From the NCBI GenBank assembly GCA_900188465.1, contig FZPE01000003.1:248001-312000 (forward strand): DNA of 64,000 nucleotides. Direction: 5' to 3'. Positions 33,857 to 42,424 of the stretch are shown in pieces. Origin of the DNA: Micrococcales bacterium KH10 (GTDB lineage: Bacteria; Actinomycetota; Actinomycetes; Actinomycetales; Cellulomonadaceae). The position numbers and the translations under genes were made by a program. Within the stretch, counting starts at the first letter, position 1. Every line of letters starts with the position of its first letter. The notes under the pieces are model-generated. The model saw only the letters and a list, made by a program, of their open reading frames with translations. It did no database searches and had not been told where the DNA came from.

Positions 33857-34164
33857 GACTCGGCGTCACCATCCCCATCTTGCGGGTCTCGTAGACCTTC
33901 GTAGATCTCCTTGCAGATCGGGCAGACCGGAAACTTATTCGGGTCTCGTCCCGGCACCCAGATCTTGCCGCACAAGGCGACCACCGGCTTGCCGGACATG
34001 GCCGACTCGAGGATCCTCTCTTTGCGCACATAGTGGCTAAAGCGCTCGTGATCGCCGGGCTCAGCCTCCTGAGTTTGTTCGGCACGTTCCAGGACGGCTG
34101 TGGTTGATCCGCTGGTGGCTGGGTCGTCAGGCAAACCTGGATCATCAAACTCAGGGTGGGTCAT
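33853..34164 (-). CDS. DUF3039 protein
   Basis: 103 residues. The conserved C-terminal half reads HYVRKERILESAMSGKPVVALCGKIWVPGRDPNKFPVCPICKEIYEG, with Cys at CGK and a CPIC pair that together suggest a zinc site. DUF3039 proteins are actinobacterial and nearly always sit directly before this helicase, here with ATGA coupling. A nucleic-acid or protein adaptor role for the helicase is plausible, not shown. Confidence 0.88.
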   Translation of the reverse strand: MTHPEFDDPGLPDDPATSGSTTAVLERAEQTQEAEPGDHERFSHYVRKERILESAMSGKPVVALCGKIWVPGRDPNKFPVCPICKEIYEGLRDPQDGDGDAES

Positions 34165-34197
34165 AGCCTCATCTTACTTCGCCGACTTCAGCGAAGT

Positions 34198-34980
34198 TCA
34201 GATTCGTTGCCAGTCCGGTTTGTGTTCATATGCCTGCCGGTAGTAGTCGGCGAGTTGCAGCCGACCTGCCGCACCATCATCGACGAGCACCGTCACATGC
34301 GGATGCATCTGCAAGATCGATGCAGGCCACATAGCAGAAACAGCACCCTCGACCATCTGGTGAACCGCCTCAGCTTTGCCTCGTCCTGTGGCGATCAGCA
34401 CAATATGACGAGCGCTCATGATGGTCGCCAAACCCTGCGTCAGGCAGTGCCGCGGAACCCGATCGACATTGCCGTCGAAGAACCGGGCGTTGTCCATGCG
34501 AGTCTGCGGGGTCAAGGACTTCAGCCTGGTCCGCGAGGCAAGCGACGAGCCGGGCTCGTTGAATGCGATGTGACCGTCGGTGCCGATTCCCAGGATCTGA
34601 AGGTCAACCCCACCGGCCGCTTTGATGGCCTCCTCATAGGATTGGCAGGCGAGCGCGAGATCTGCGGCGTTCCCATCTGGACCATGCACTGCTTCAGGAC
34701 GGAAATTGACATGCTTGGTGAACTCGTCGTCAATGACATTGCGGTACCGCTGCGGATGATCAGGATCGATGCCGACGTATTCATCCAACGTAAATGCCGC
34801 GGCGCCAGAGAAGTCGGCTTGCCCGTCCTGATACCGCTCGATCAACTCGCGATAGATCGGCAGCGGACTCGAACCCGTGGCCAGCCCAAGCACGGCGTCA
34901 GGTTTACGCTCCAGCAGTCTGATGATCGCTTCCGCCGCGAGTTCGGCTAATGCCGCGCCAGGTTGGATCACAACCTCCAT
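34198..34980 (-). CDS. nagB: Glucosamine-6-phosphate deaminase
   Basis: 260 residues. NagB motifs: LGLATGSSPLPIYRELI, FTLDEYVGIDPDHPQRYRNVIDDEF with the catalytic Asp, ILGIGTDGHIAFNEPGSS, and KAEAVHQMVEGAVSAMWPAS. It converts glucosamine-6-phosphate to fructose-6-phosphate and ammonia, the last step of amino-sugar catabolism. Its ATG shares a base with the stop of the ROK kinase gene (TGATG), so the two are translated together at the end of the sugar operon. nagA is not in the window. Confidence 0.94.
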   Translation of the reverse strand: MEVVIQPGAALAELAAEAIIRLLERKPDAVLGLATGSSPLPIYRELIERYQDGQADFSGAAAFTLDEYVGIDPDHPQRYRNVIDDEFTKHVNFRPEAVHGPDGNAADLALACQSYEEAIKAAGGVDLQILGIGTDGHIAFNEPGSSLASRTRLKSLTPQTRMDNARFFDGNVDRVPRHCLTQGLATIMSARHIVLIATGRGKAEAVHQMVEGAVSAMWPASILQMHPHVTVLVDDGAAGRLQLADYYRQAYEHKPDWQRI

Positions 34981-35990
34981 CAGATATTCACCTCAATTGG
35001 TCCAGTAGACGAGTGCAGCGTTGTTTCGACGCTTGCGGCCCCACCTGCGACCGCAGCGCCGATTGCCGCCACCGGCACGCCCATGGGAGACAGCGCGATC
35101 CGGTCGGAGATTCCCAACGCAGTCAGGAATTGCGAGCGGGCGCACGCCATATCGCACTGCTCGCGCACAGCCTGGAGCAATGGTTCGCCTAGCGATGAGA
35201 CTCCCCCGCCAAGCACCACATTCTTCACGTCGTAGGTAAGTACGAGTAATCGCACCGCCCAGGCCAGGGCGGCGGCAAACTCGTCGCGGATCCGTGTTGC
35301 CCGCACGTCCCCGGCCGCTGCCGCATCGAAGACATCACGCGGTGCCGGGCGAACGGACCGTTCACCCCACTGACGCTCCAAGGCCGATCCAGACGCATAG
35401 AGTTCCAGGCAGCCGCGCTGGCCGCACGGACACAATGGTCCTGCCGGATCCATCGGCACATGCCCGATCTCCCCGGCAGCGCCCCAAGCGCCTCGCCGCA
35501 ATCGTCCATCGAGGACTATGCCCGCTGCCAAACCGGTACCAACCGCGACGAAAGCCAGGTCAGTGTCGGTTTCACCACGCAAGAACCCCGCACCCAATGC
35601 GGCTACGTTGAGATCATTGTCAATGATGATCGGCAACGGCCCTGGATCAGCCTGCGGAACGTGAGTCAGTCGGTCTCGCAGCGCCGTATGCAGGTCGAAT
35701 GGTTCGGTGATTTCCAGATTCACCGCGTGGGAGACGACCCCGGTCAGCGGGTCCACCAACCCGGGGATACCCACACCGATTCCTGCGATGCTCGCCCGCG
35801 GGCCTGCGTCACTGAGCAATTTGTCGATGGCATTGACCGCGCACTTCACGGTTCCTTCCGGCCCGTGGATAGTGGCTTCGCGAGCTTCCGCGATGACGCG
35901 GCCCGATGGGCCGATCAGCACGCCGAGCACTTTGGTGCCGCCAATGTCTAGACCGATCCGCAGGGGCGGCCGGTTGTCGTTGGTATTCAC
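34980..35990 (-). CDS. ROK-family sugar kinase
   Basis: 336 residues. N-terminal phosphate loop LRIGLDIGGTKVLGVLIG, then GIGVGIPGLVDPLTG, IDNDLNVAALGAGF with the catalytic Asp, and the zinc motif LCPCGQRGCLELYASG (CxCGxxGCxE). The absence of a helix-turn-helix makes it a kinase, not a regulator. Position between the permeases and nagB suggests N-acetylglucosamine or glucosamine as substrate; glucokinase activity is an alternative. It begins two bases after the permease stop region. Confidence 0.88.
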   Translation of the reverse strand: MNTNDNRPPLRIGLDIGGTKVLGVLIGPSGRVIAEAREATIHGPEGTVKCAVNAIDKLLSDAGPRASIAGIGVGIPGLVDPLTGVVSHAVNLEITEPFDLHTALRDRLTHVPQADPGPLPIIIDNDLNVAALGAGFLRGETDTDLAFVAVGTGLAAGIVLDGRLRRGAWGAAGEIGHVPMDPAGPLCPCGQRGCLELYASGSALERQWGERSVRPAPRDVFDAAAAGDVRATRIRDEFAAALAWAVRLLVLTYDVKNVVLGGGVSSLGEPLLQAVREQCDMACARSQFLTALGISDRIALSPMGVPVAAIGAAVAGGAASVETTLHSSTGPIEVNI

Positions 35991-35991
35991 G

Positions 35992-36927
35992 TCAGCCCTT
36001 CACCGCCCCCGACACCAGTCCCGACGTCATCCGCCCCTGCACGATCAGGAAGAAGATGATCACTGGGATCGCGATCAGAGTCGACGCAGCCATGACTTGC
36101 GACCAGTCGATGCCTTTGTTGGCTGAGTCGGCTAGGAAACTGCGCAACCAGATCGGCAAGGTTTGGGCGTCACGGGCCGGCAATGCGATCAAGGCAACGG
36201 TGAACTCATTCCAGGCTTGCAAGAACGCATAGACGCCGGAGGCGATCAGACCTGGGGCAAGCAGCGGGAATGTGATCTTGAAGAACGCCTTCGAGCGGGT
36301 CAGGCCGTCAACCATCGCGGCTTCTTCCAACTCGGCGGGCACGCCAGCGACGAATCCGCGCAGCATCCACACCGTGAACGGGATGATCGCGGCGATGTAG
36401 ATGATCGACACACCCCAGATGGTGTTGACCAACTGGGCTTTGGACAACATCTGGTACTGGGCGAGGAAGAGTCCTTCAGCGGGCAGCATCTGAATGAACA
36501 GCACCGCCAGCAGGAACGACTTGCGTCCTTTGAATTTGAAGCGACTGATGGCCAACGCGGCCAGTGTCGCCCAGATGATGACGACTAGCACGGTCAACAC
36601 CGTGATCGCCAGTGACATTCGCAGTGCGCCGACGAAGCCACTGCCGGAGATGACGTTGGTGAAGCCACTCCACGTCGCCGACGTCGGGAAGAAACTCGGG
36701 TTAGTCGATTGCAGTCGGGCGTTGGGGGTAAAGGCGGAGATGATCATCCAATACACAGGGAACACCCATACGAGTGCTGCGGCTATGCCAAGCAGGGAAA
36801 TGACGACCTTCCCAGGGCGGATCTTGCGCCGGTTCTTCGCTCTGGGCACCGCTGTGGCCGACACTGCCGCCTTGGTGGTCCGGGTAACTGGCTCGGGCGC
36901 GTCGCGCGTTACTTCGATCGCGGTCAC
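35992..36927 (-). CDS. Carbohydrate ABC transporter permease, MalG/NagG-type
   Basis: 311 residues from GTG 36927, which overlaps the preceding stop (GTGA); an in-frame start at 36969 would overlap by 46 bases. Six membrane segments follow a 35-residue cytoplasmic tail. The EAA coupling loop reads ELEEAAMVDGLTRSKAFFKI (about residue 200). It is a CUT1-family inner-membrane component with the MalF-like partner encoded just before. No ATPase gene is in this operon; a shared MsiK-type ATPase elsewhere is the usual solution in actinobacteria. Confidence 0.9.
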   Translation of the reverse strand: MTAIEVTRDAPEPVTRTTKAAVSATAVPRAKNRRKIRPGKVVISLLGIAAALVWVFPVYWMIISAFTPNARLQSTNPSFFPTSATWSGFTNVISGSGFVGALRMSLAITVLTVLVVIIWATLAALAISRFKFKGRKSFLLAVLFIQMLPAEGLFLAQYQMLSKAQLVNTIWGVSIIYIAAIIPFTVWMLRGFVAGVPAELEEAAMVDGLTRSKAFFKITFPLLAPGLIASGVYAFLQAWNEFTVALIALPARDAQTLPIWLRSFLADSANKGIDWSQVMAASTLIAIPVIIFFLIVQGRMTSGLVSGAVKG

Positions 36928-37907
36928 GAGTTCTCCTCCTCTTTCATCAAGGAACGGACGTACGGCCATGAGATCAACATGGTCAGGGCGAGCACGAAGA
37001 GGGAGACTGCTGCCGCGGTTCCGAAGTCGCCTCGTCCCACGCCGACTTCATAGATGAAGTTTCCGAACAGGTTGGTTGACCCCACCGGGGCGCCTTGTTG
37101 TTGCAGCAGGTTGATCTGACCGAAGACGCGCAGATCCCAGATGATTTGCAGCAGGAGCACGATGGACAGCACCGACTTGATCATCGGGACCAAGATGCGC
37201 CACAGAATTTGAGTCGAGCTTGCACCGTCGATGCGCGCGGCCTCGACAATCTCATCCGGCACTGAGGTCAGCCCGGCGTACAAGGAAAGCGCCACGAACG
37301 GCACCGACATCCACACCACGATCATGGTGGCGACCAGGAAGAAGGTCCAAGGGCTGGAGAACCACGAGTAGTTCTCGAACTGGTCCATTCCCAACTTGAC
37401 CAGCACCCAGTTGACCAGTCCAGTGCGGTAGTTGAATAACCATTTGAAGACCGTGACGCTGGCGACCATGGGCATCGCCCAGGCCAAGAGCATCGCGATC
37501 TGGATGGTGATGCGGATTGGGGCCGATACCGCGCGCATGAGCAACGCTAGCGCCAGTCCGATCGCCACTGTCAGCAGGGCATTGACGAGACAGAATGCCA
37601 ATGATCGAACAACGACCGCCCAGACCGCATCGTCAGTGAGGATCTTGGTGAAGTTGTCGAACCATACCCACTCAGCCGGGGCGCCGAATGCCTGGCGTAG
37701 ACCGTATTCCTTGAATGCGGTGGTGAACTGCCAGTACAGCGGATATCCAAGTCCGGCAAGCAGACCGAGGATAGCGGGGGTGAGGAGAAGATAGGGGACG
37801 AGTTTTCCTCGTCGTTTTTTACCTGATGGCTCCTGACGCCTTTGCGGTTGCTGCGCTGTCGTGTCAGGCGGCACATGGGCAGCAGAAGGCGCGATCGTAT
37901 CCGTCAT
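36924..37907 (-). CDS. Carbohydrate ABC transporter permease, MalF/NagF-type
   Basis: 327 residues from ATG 37907 (MTDTIAPS); a longer start at 37976 would cross a stem-loop and is rejected. About six membrane segments; the EAA loop is EIVEAARIDGASSTQILWRI. The N-terminal 45 residues are hydrophilic and basic. It forms the membrane channel with the next permease. A strong hairpin separates it from the solute-binding protein gene upstream, probably giving less permease than binding protein. Confidence 0.9.
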   Translation of the reverse strand: MTDTIAPSAAHVPPDTTAQQPQRRQEPSGKKRRGKLVPYLLLTPAILGLLAGLGYPLYWQFTTAFKEYGLRQAFGAPAEWVWFDNFTKILTDDAVWAVVVRSLAFCLVNALLTVAIGLALALLMRAVSAPIRITIQIAMLLAWAMPMVASVTVFKWLFNYRTGLVNWVLVKLGMDQFENYSWFSSPWTFFLVATMIVVWMSVPFVALSLYAGLTSVPDEIVEAARIDGASSTQILWRILVPMIKSVLSIVLLLQIIWDLRVFGQINLLQQQGAPVGSTNLFGNFIYEVGVGRGDFGTAAAVSLFVLALTMLISWPYVRSLMKEEENS

Positions 37908-37946
37908 GAGGAAACTAGACCTTAATCGCGAAGCGGGCGGTGGGTC

Positions 37947-37979
37947 GTTGTGGGGGCCAGGGCTCCCGGCCCCCACAAC
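37947..37979 (-). terminator. Intra-operon stem-loop between binding-protein and permease genes
   Basis: GTTGTGGGGGCC and GGCCCCCACAAC form a perfect 12-base stem around nine bases. It lacks a T-run, so it is more likely a mRNA-stabilising or attenuating hairpin, as between malE and malF, than a full terminator. Confidence 0.6.
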
Positions 37980-38009
37980 TGGTCAATAACAGGCGTTCTG
38001 ACCGCTAAC

Positions 38010-39353
38010 TCACATGTTGAGCAGTGGTGTGATCTTGTCGTCGAATTCCTTCGCCAGCTCGGTCACGTCACCGCCGTCTGCGATCTTCTGGAACAGGTCT
38101 TCGTAGATGAACTGTCCTTCGATCGCTGCCCAACCAGGGGCTGCCGGGGTCAGTTTCGACGCAGCTGCGGTTTCGATGGTGGTTTGGGCGAACTTGTCGG
38201 TGCCGAGCGAGTCAGCGAAGTCAGCGTTTGCTGGTCCGAGGCCGTTCTCTCCCAGCATCTGCTGGTACTCGTCCGAGAAGATGATCCGCATGAGGTTCTC
38301 GGCCAACTCCGGGTTCTTCGAGTTCGCGGAGATACCGATGTTCGAACCACCGGCGAATACTGGTGCGACGCCGCCGTCAACGCCTGGCAGTGCGAAGATA
38401 TCGAACTTCGATTCGTCGGCCATGCCATCACGTACTTCGTCACCGTCGTCGTTGGTGGTCAGGTCACCGATGGACCAGCGTGCCCAGCCCGGTGCCATGA
38501 TGGTCGCGGCTGCGGGGTCTGCTCCGCCTTCGCCGTCATTGAGCAGGTCCCAGTACGCGATGTCACGTTCCGTGGACGGAACGATGGAAGCACCCTGGTA
38601 GACGTCCTGCCACTGCTCGAGTCCCTTGATGGTGGCTGGGTCGGACAGTGTCGACACCCACTGGCCGCCTTCTTCGCGAGCCAGGTCTCCACCGTTGGCG
38701 AAGATCCAGGAAATGCCGTTGCGCCAGTCCTGGCCACCGATGCCGAAGCCGGACATCTTGTCGTTCTTGAGTTCCTTCACCGACTTGGCGAACTCGTCCA
38801 AGGTGGTGGGAACTTCCTGGCCAGCCGCGGTCCACAGGTCCTTGCGGTAGAACATGTAGCGCGAACCGAAGTAGTACGGCAATGCGAAGTTCTTGCCGTC
38901 TGCTTTACCGGCTTCGACGAAGCTGGGGAGCAACTTGTCCCCGCCGAGTTCTTCGTACAGTGGCGTGAGGTCACGGAATGCGCCGATGGTGGTGAAGGTC
39001 GGTGATTGGGTGTTACCCACTTCAACGACGTCCGGGGTGTTCTCGGGGTCTTGGAGGGCGGTCGTAAGTTTAGCGACGAGGCCATCCCACTCCTGTTGCT
39101 CGATGACGAGTGTCGAGCCGGGGTTCTCGGCTTCGAAGGTCGTCTTGAGGTAATCACGAAGCTCGTCGGGGGTGTCGCCGCCGGCAACCCACATCGTGAT
39201 GGTGGCACCTTCCGGTGCTTCCTCTGTCGGTGTGTTATCTGGATTCTGAGGTGCTGAAGAAGTCGTGGGGTCATCTGACCCACATGCTGTCAGTCCCAGC
39301 GTCACAGCCATGGACACCGCCACAGCCGCTGTGATGATGCGATTGCGCTTCAC
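38010..39353 (-). CDS. Sugar-binding lipoprotein of CUT1 ABC transporter
   Basis: 447 residues. Lipobox LGLTAC (Cys24), acidic linker, then a type 1 extracellular solute-binding fold: ATITMWVAGGDTPDELRDYLKTTFEAENPG, DVVEVGNTQ, LPYYFGSRYMFYRKDLW and PVFAGGSNIGISANSKNPE. It binds an oligosaccharide outside the membrane. With the downstream ROK kinase and NagB, an amino sugar such as N-acetylglucosamine or chitobiose is the best guess. First gene of the operon; a ROK repressor lies just upstream. Confidence 0.92.
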   Translation of the reverse strand: MKRNRIITAAVAVSMAVTLGLTACGSDDPTTSSAPQNPDNTPTEEAPEGATITMWVAGGDTPDELRDYLKTTFEAENPGSTLVIEQQEWDGLVAKLTTALQDPENTPDVVEVGNTQSPTFTTIGAFRDLTPLYEELGGDKLLPSFVEAGKADGKNFALPYYFGSRYMFYRKDLWTAAGQEVPTTLDEFAKSVKELKNDKMSGFGIGGQDWRNGISWIFANGGDLAREEGGQWVSTLSDPATIKGLEQWQDVYQGASIVPSTERDIAYWDLLNDGEGGADPAAATIMAPGWARWSIGDLTTNDDGDEVRDGMADESKFDIFALPGVDGGVAPVFAGGSNIGISANSKNPELAENLMRIIFSDEYQQMLGENGLGPANADFADSLGTDKFAQTTIETAAASKLTPAAPGWAAIEGQFIYEDLFQKIADGGDVTELAKEFDDKITPLLNM

Positions 39354-39453
39354 TGATCGTTCCTCTCGGTTGCTGCATTACACCGTTCGGTGCTGCTTAT
39401 TGAGTTGTGCGAAACAAGTGGTGGCCGCCTGTGACGTGGGTTCCGCTGTGAAC

Positions 39454-40605
39454 CTAGGACACGCCTAGTTGGCCGGATAGGACCAGGACGGCGGCACCAC
39501 GCAGTACCACGTCCTGACCCAAAGTTGCCATCGAGATTGACAAACCACTGCTGATGGCGGGCATGGTTCGTTGGTTGACGGTTTCCACCACTGATTCACG
39601 CAGTGGACCGTCGAGGACGTCTGCTGGACCGCTGAGCAGGACCTCCCCAATATTGAGTGCGCTGATAACGGGAGACAACAGCGTGCCGAGCAGTTTGCCG
39701 ACATATGCCAGATGCGCCGCGGCATCCTCGGTTGAGCGGTTCACCAGCGCCTCATGTAGTGCGGGCGCTGATAGCACTGTCTCGAGACAGCCGATTCGAC
39801 CGCAGGCACAGGTCGCGCCGTCTTCGACGACCTGTACGTGTCCGATCTCGCCAGCAGCATGGTTGACGCCACGCACCAGCGAACCATCGACAAGCAGTCC
39901 CGCTCCGACGCCTTCGCCGACTGTGACGATGAGCAGACCGTCAGGGTCAGCGCCACCGAAGGTCAACTCCCCTAGTGCCGCTGTGTCAGCGTCGTTGGCG
40001 ACGTGAGTCGGGATGCCGAGGGTGCTCGTGAGAATCTCAGCCAACGGCACGTTGTACCAACCCCGGTTCGGTGCGTTCACGACCGTCCCTGCCGCATCGA
40101 CGACACCAGGCGAGCCGATGCCGATGCCGATGACTGGTTGCTTTGAGGCGGACACCAGCAAGCGGCAGAACTTCGTCACCAATTCAGTCATGTCTTGGCC
40201 GGTTTGGCCGTCGACAGGTTGTTCCCGGTAGTCGACCACGTCGCCTGTGAGTGTGACAATGCCGCCGCGCATGATGTCCCCAGCGGTGAGATCCACTGTC
40301 ACGATGTGGAACGCCGACGTTCGCATTCCGAGCAGTGTCGCGGGCTTGCCGACCCTGCCCGCCGTTTGCGTGCCGAGTTCTTCCACCAGGCCTTCGGAGA
40401 TCAGCACCGCGACCAGGTCAGAGACCGTGACACGGGTCAATCCAGTAGCGCGAGCGATTGAGGCGCGCGAGATCGGGCCGAAGTGAAAAAGTTGCTGCAG
40501 AACCAGTGCCCGGTTGTGTGCTCGGGCATGTTCAGGCAGTACCTTCGCGCTGGGGCGCAGCACGCGTCCAAGACGCTGCGCACGCTGTTCTGAGGTCGTT
40601 GCCAT
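39454..40605 (-). CDS. ROK-family transcriptional repressor (NagC/Mlc type)
   Basis: 383 residues from ATG 40605 (MATTSEQRAQRLG); the frame is open far upstream but that part has no family similarity. The winged helix is at about 30-85 (GPISRASIARATGLTRVTVSDLV), then a ROK kinase-like sensor domain with GIGIGSPGVVDAAG, ANDADTAALGELTFGG and the zinc motif CACGRIGCLE. It is encoded directly upstream of the sugar ABC operon in the same direction, so it is probably its repressor, released by a sugar phosphate or free sugar. An inverted repeat sits 8-28 bases before its start. Confidence 0.9.
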   Translation of the reverse strand: MATTSEQRAQRLGRVLRPSAKVLPEHARAHNRALVLQQLFHFGPISRASIARATGLTRVTVSDLVAVLISEGLVEELGTQTAGRVGKPATLLGMRTSAFHIVTVDLTAGDIMRGGIVTLTGDVVDYREQPVDGQTGQDMTELVTKFCRLLVSASKQPVIGIGIGSPGVVDAAGTVVNAPNRGWYNVPLAEILTSTLGIPTHVANDADTAALGELTFGGADPDGLLIVTVGEGVGAGLLVDGSLVRGVNHAAGEIGHVQVVEDGATCACGRIGCLETVLSAPALHEALVNRSTEDAAAHLAYVGKLLGTLLSPVISALNIGEVLLSGPADVLDGPLRESVVETVNQRTMPAISSGLSISMATLGQDVVLRGAAVLVLSGQLGVS

Positions 40606-40612
40606 GTTCGTT

Positions 40613-40633
40613 AGTAAACCTTCCTTATTTACT
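40613..40633. promoter_or_regulatory. Inverted repeat AGTAAA-N9-TTTACT, candidate ROK operator
   Basis: Perfect six-base arms with a nine-base AT-rich centre immediately before the ROK repressor start, so autoregulation is likely. I did not find the same repeat in front of the solute-binding protein gene. Confidence 0.5.
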
Positions 40634-41000
40634 CGTGTCAACGTGAGACAGCGTTCGTAATCAAAATGTGATCCACGCAACACTGTGAAATGTGACACGA
40701 CGGGCGTGTGAGGGTTTCCGCTGCAAAGCAGTGCTTCCATGATGCCATCCGGCCACGAAGCCCCTGCAAAACCGCCCACAAGGTTGTCTCGGTTGTCGAT
40801 CCCCGGGCTCTCGCTGCCAATTCCCGGAGCAACAGCCACCCCGCCAGACAAGATCCCTACAGTTCGACGCGCTTCTTGCGCTTCGACGTACGAATTTGAC
40901 GGATATAACGGCACCCCAACACCACTAACGCACCTCCAACGTTCCGAGGCAATCCGCAAGTAGTAGACAACCGGTTAGGGGACAACTCCGAATCACGCAC
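40634..41000. other. Intergenic region between the ROK regulator and the tmRNA terminator
   Basis: About 370 bases with no convincing gene on either strand. It should contain the leftward ROK promoter. No repeats beyond the operator-like site were seen. Confidence 0.4.
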
Positions 41001-41041
41001 CAAAAACCGAAGGCGCAGCAGGTGATCTGCTGCGCCTTCGG
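41001..41041 (-). terminator. Rho-independent terminator downstream of tmRNA
   Basis: On the minus strand, CCGAAGGCGCAGCAG and CTGCTGCGCCTTCGG form a perfect 15-base stem with a five-base loop, followed by TTTTTG. It lies about 110 bases beyond the tmRNA 3' end. Confidence 0.85.
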
Positions 41042-41149
41042 CCACGAGGATGTCTCAACCATTCTCGAGTATGAGCACACGTAGCGCGCACATGTTGTCA
41101 CTACGTGTTGAAATGTTTCTTACTGAACCATGTTTGCACAGGTCAGACG

Positions 41150-41524
41150 TGGTGGAGGTGCGGGGAATCGAACCCCGGTCCGGTGACGGTCACCCACGAA
41201 TTCTCCGGGTGCAGTCTGCTATGGATTTTCTCGGCCCCAGCACTCACGCAGACAAGTTGCTGACAGGCTCAGTCGGCTAAAAGTCCCGATCGTTCCACCG
41301 ACGAGAACGACCAGCAGTGGCTTCCTAGATGACGCCAGGATCCGGAGCGGAAGCTACCCCGGGCTGACGGACTTCTTATGCGCTCGCGCTATCAGGCAGC
41401 GAGTGCGAAGTCGGTGCGCTTGGAATCGGCACCTATTGGTTTGCAGACATCGTTAACGAGATAAGCCTGCATCCTCGACCCGCTTCGCGTGGAATCACGA
41501 CCACCGTCGAAACCGATCACCCCC
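41150..41524 (-). ncRNA. ssrA: tmRNA (SsrA)
   Basis: The minus strand begins GGGGGTGATCGGTTTCGACG and ends in a T arm (CGGGGTTCGATTCCCCG) and CACCTCCACCA. Acceptor GGGGGTG pairs with CACCTCC, and CCA is encoded. The tag frame reads ADSKRTDFALAA then TGA, a typical actinobacterial tag ending in the ALAA degradation signal. About 375 nt. It rescues stalled ribosomes with SmpB, whose gene lies just upstream. A hairpin terminator lies at 41001-41041. An extra inverted repeat, CACGTAG/CTACGTG (41078-41107), lies between. Confidence 0.96.
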
Positions 41525-41733
41525 GTGTTCAGTTGTCAAACTCGCCACCACGACAAGCAGCAGTGGTAACGATGTATCAGTCTATCTGTTCAACCAATCG
41601 ACTGTCGCGCTTATTTCCGGGCGGACTCAGTACGGCGCCCCGCCATTGCTGCAGGGCAACTTCCTTGTCGCCGGTTTGTTTCCCTGCGGCAATGGAAGAA
41701 ACCCTGCAGCACCTGGGAGGAACACCGACTGTG

Positions 41734-42255
41734 TTAGCCGATCTCCCGGTAGCGCATGGCGCGCCGCGCCTCCATGTTGTCCTGACGCTCGCGCAAGGTC
41801 TGGCGCTTATCCCATTCCTTCTTACCGCGGCCAACCCCGATCTCCACCTTGACTCGTCCATCGAGGAAGTACAGCGACAGCGGCACAATCGTGAAGCCCT
41901 TCTCACGAACCCGCTGATCAAGACGCTCAATTTCACTGCGGTGCAGCAGCAGTTTGCGCTTGCGTCGCGGCGCATGATTCGTCCAGGTGCCCTGCGCATA
42001 TTCCGAGATGTGCGCAGCCTCAAGCCACGCCTCTCCCCTATCAATCGCCACATAGGCATCGATCAGGGAGGCTCGTCCCGCGCGCAACGCCTTGACCTCA
42101 GTTCCGGTCAAAACGATCCCGGCTTCGAGGACATCGTCGATCGCATAGTCGTGCCGAGCCCGCTTGTTCGAAGCGATCAGCGACTTGCTCACGGTCTTCT
42201 CCGGCGCCTTCTTGGACGGAGTGGGACCGACGTTGTACATCTTGTTCTTGGCCAC
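41734..42255 (-). CDS. smpB: SsrA-binding protein SmpB
   Basis: 173 residues from GTG 42255, which has AGGAGGAG six bases upstream; the frame is open further but that part is not SmpB. The core: [66 protein letters not shown] and the basic C-terminal tail [15 protein letters not shown]. SmpB binds the tRNA-like part of tmRNA and carries it into stalled ribosomes. It lies 209 bases before ssrA in the same direction. The N-terminus has a 15-residue Lys-rich extension. Confidence 0.95.
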   Translation of the reverse strand: MAKNKMYNVGPTPSKKAPEKTVSKSLIASNKRARHDYAIDDVLEAGIVLTGTEVKALRAGRASLIDAYVAIDRGEAWLEAAHISEYAQGTWTNHAPRRKRKLLLHRSEIERLDQRVREKGFTIVPLSLYFLDGRVKVEIGVGRGKKEWDKRQTLRERQDNMEARRAMRYREIG

Positions 42256-42424
42256 GACTCCTCCTCTTCTCTTCGCCGGGGCACTGTGTTTTCCAGCGCC
42301 ATGGCACTGTGCAACGGCAACCAAGCCTAGTACACAGGCATGGACGAGTTCACCTGTTTTTATCCACAACGCAACGCCCACGGTGCAACGACGAATCGAT
42401 CGACGCCCGAAGCATCGTCAATGC

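Noticed and set aside
40606-40959. N-terminal extension of the ROK repressor by 118 codons
   Set aside because: The extension contains no domain, covers the AGTAAA/TTTACT operator, and the repressor fold begins after ATG 40605.
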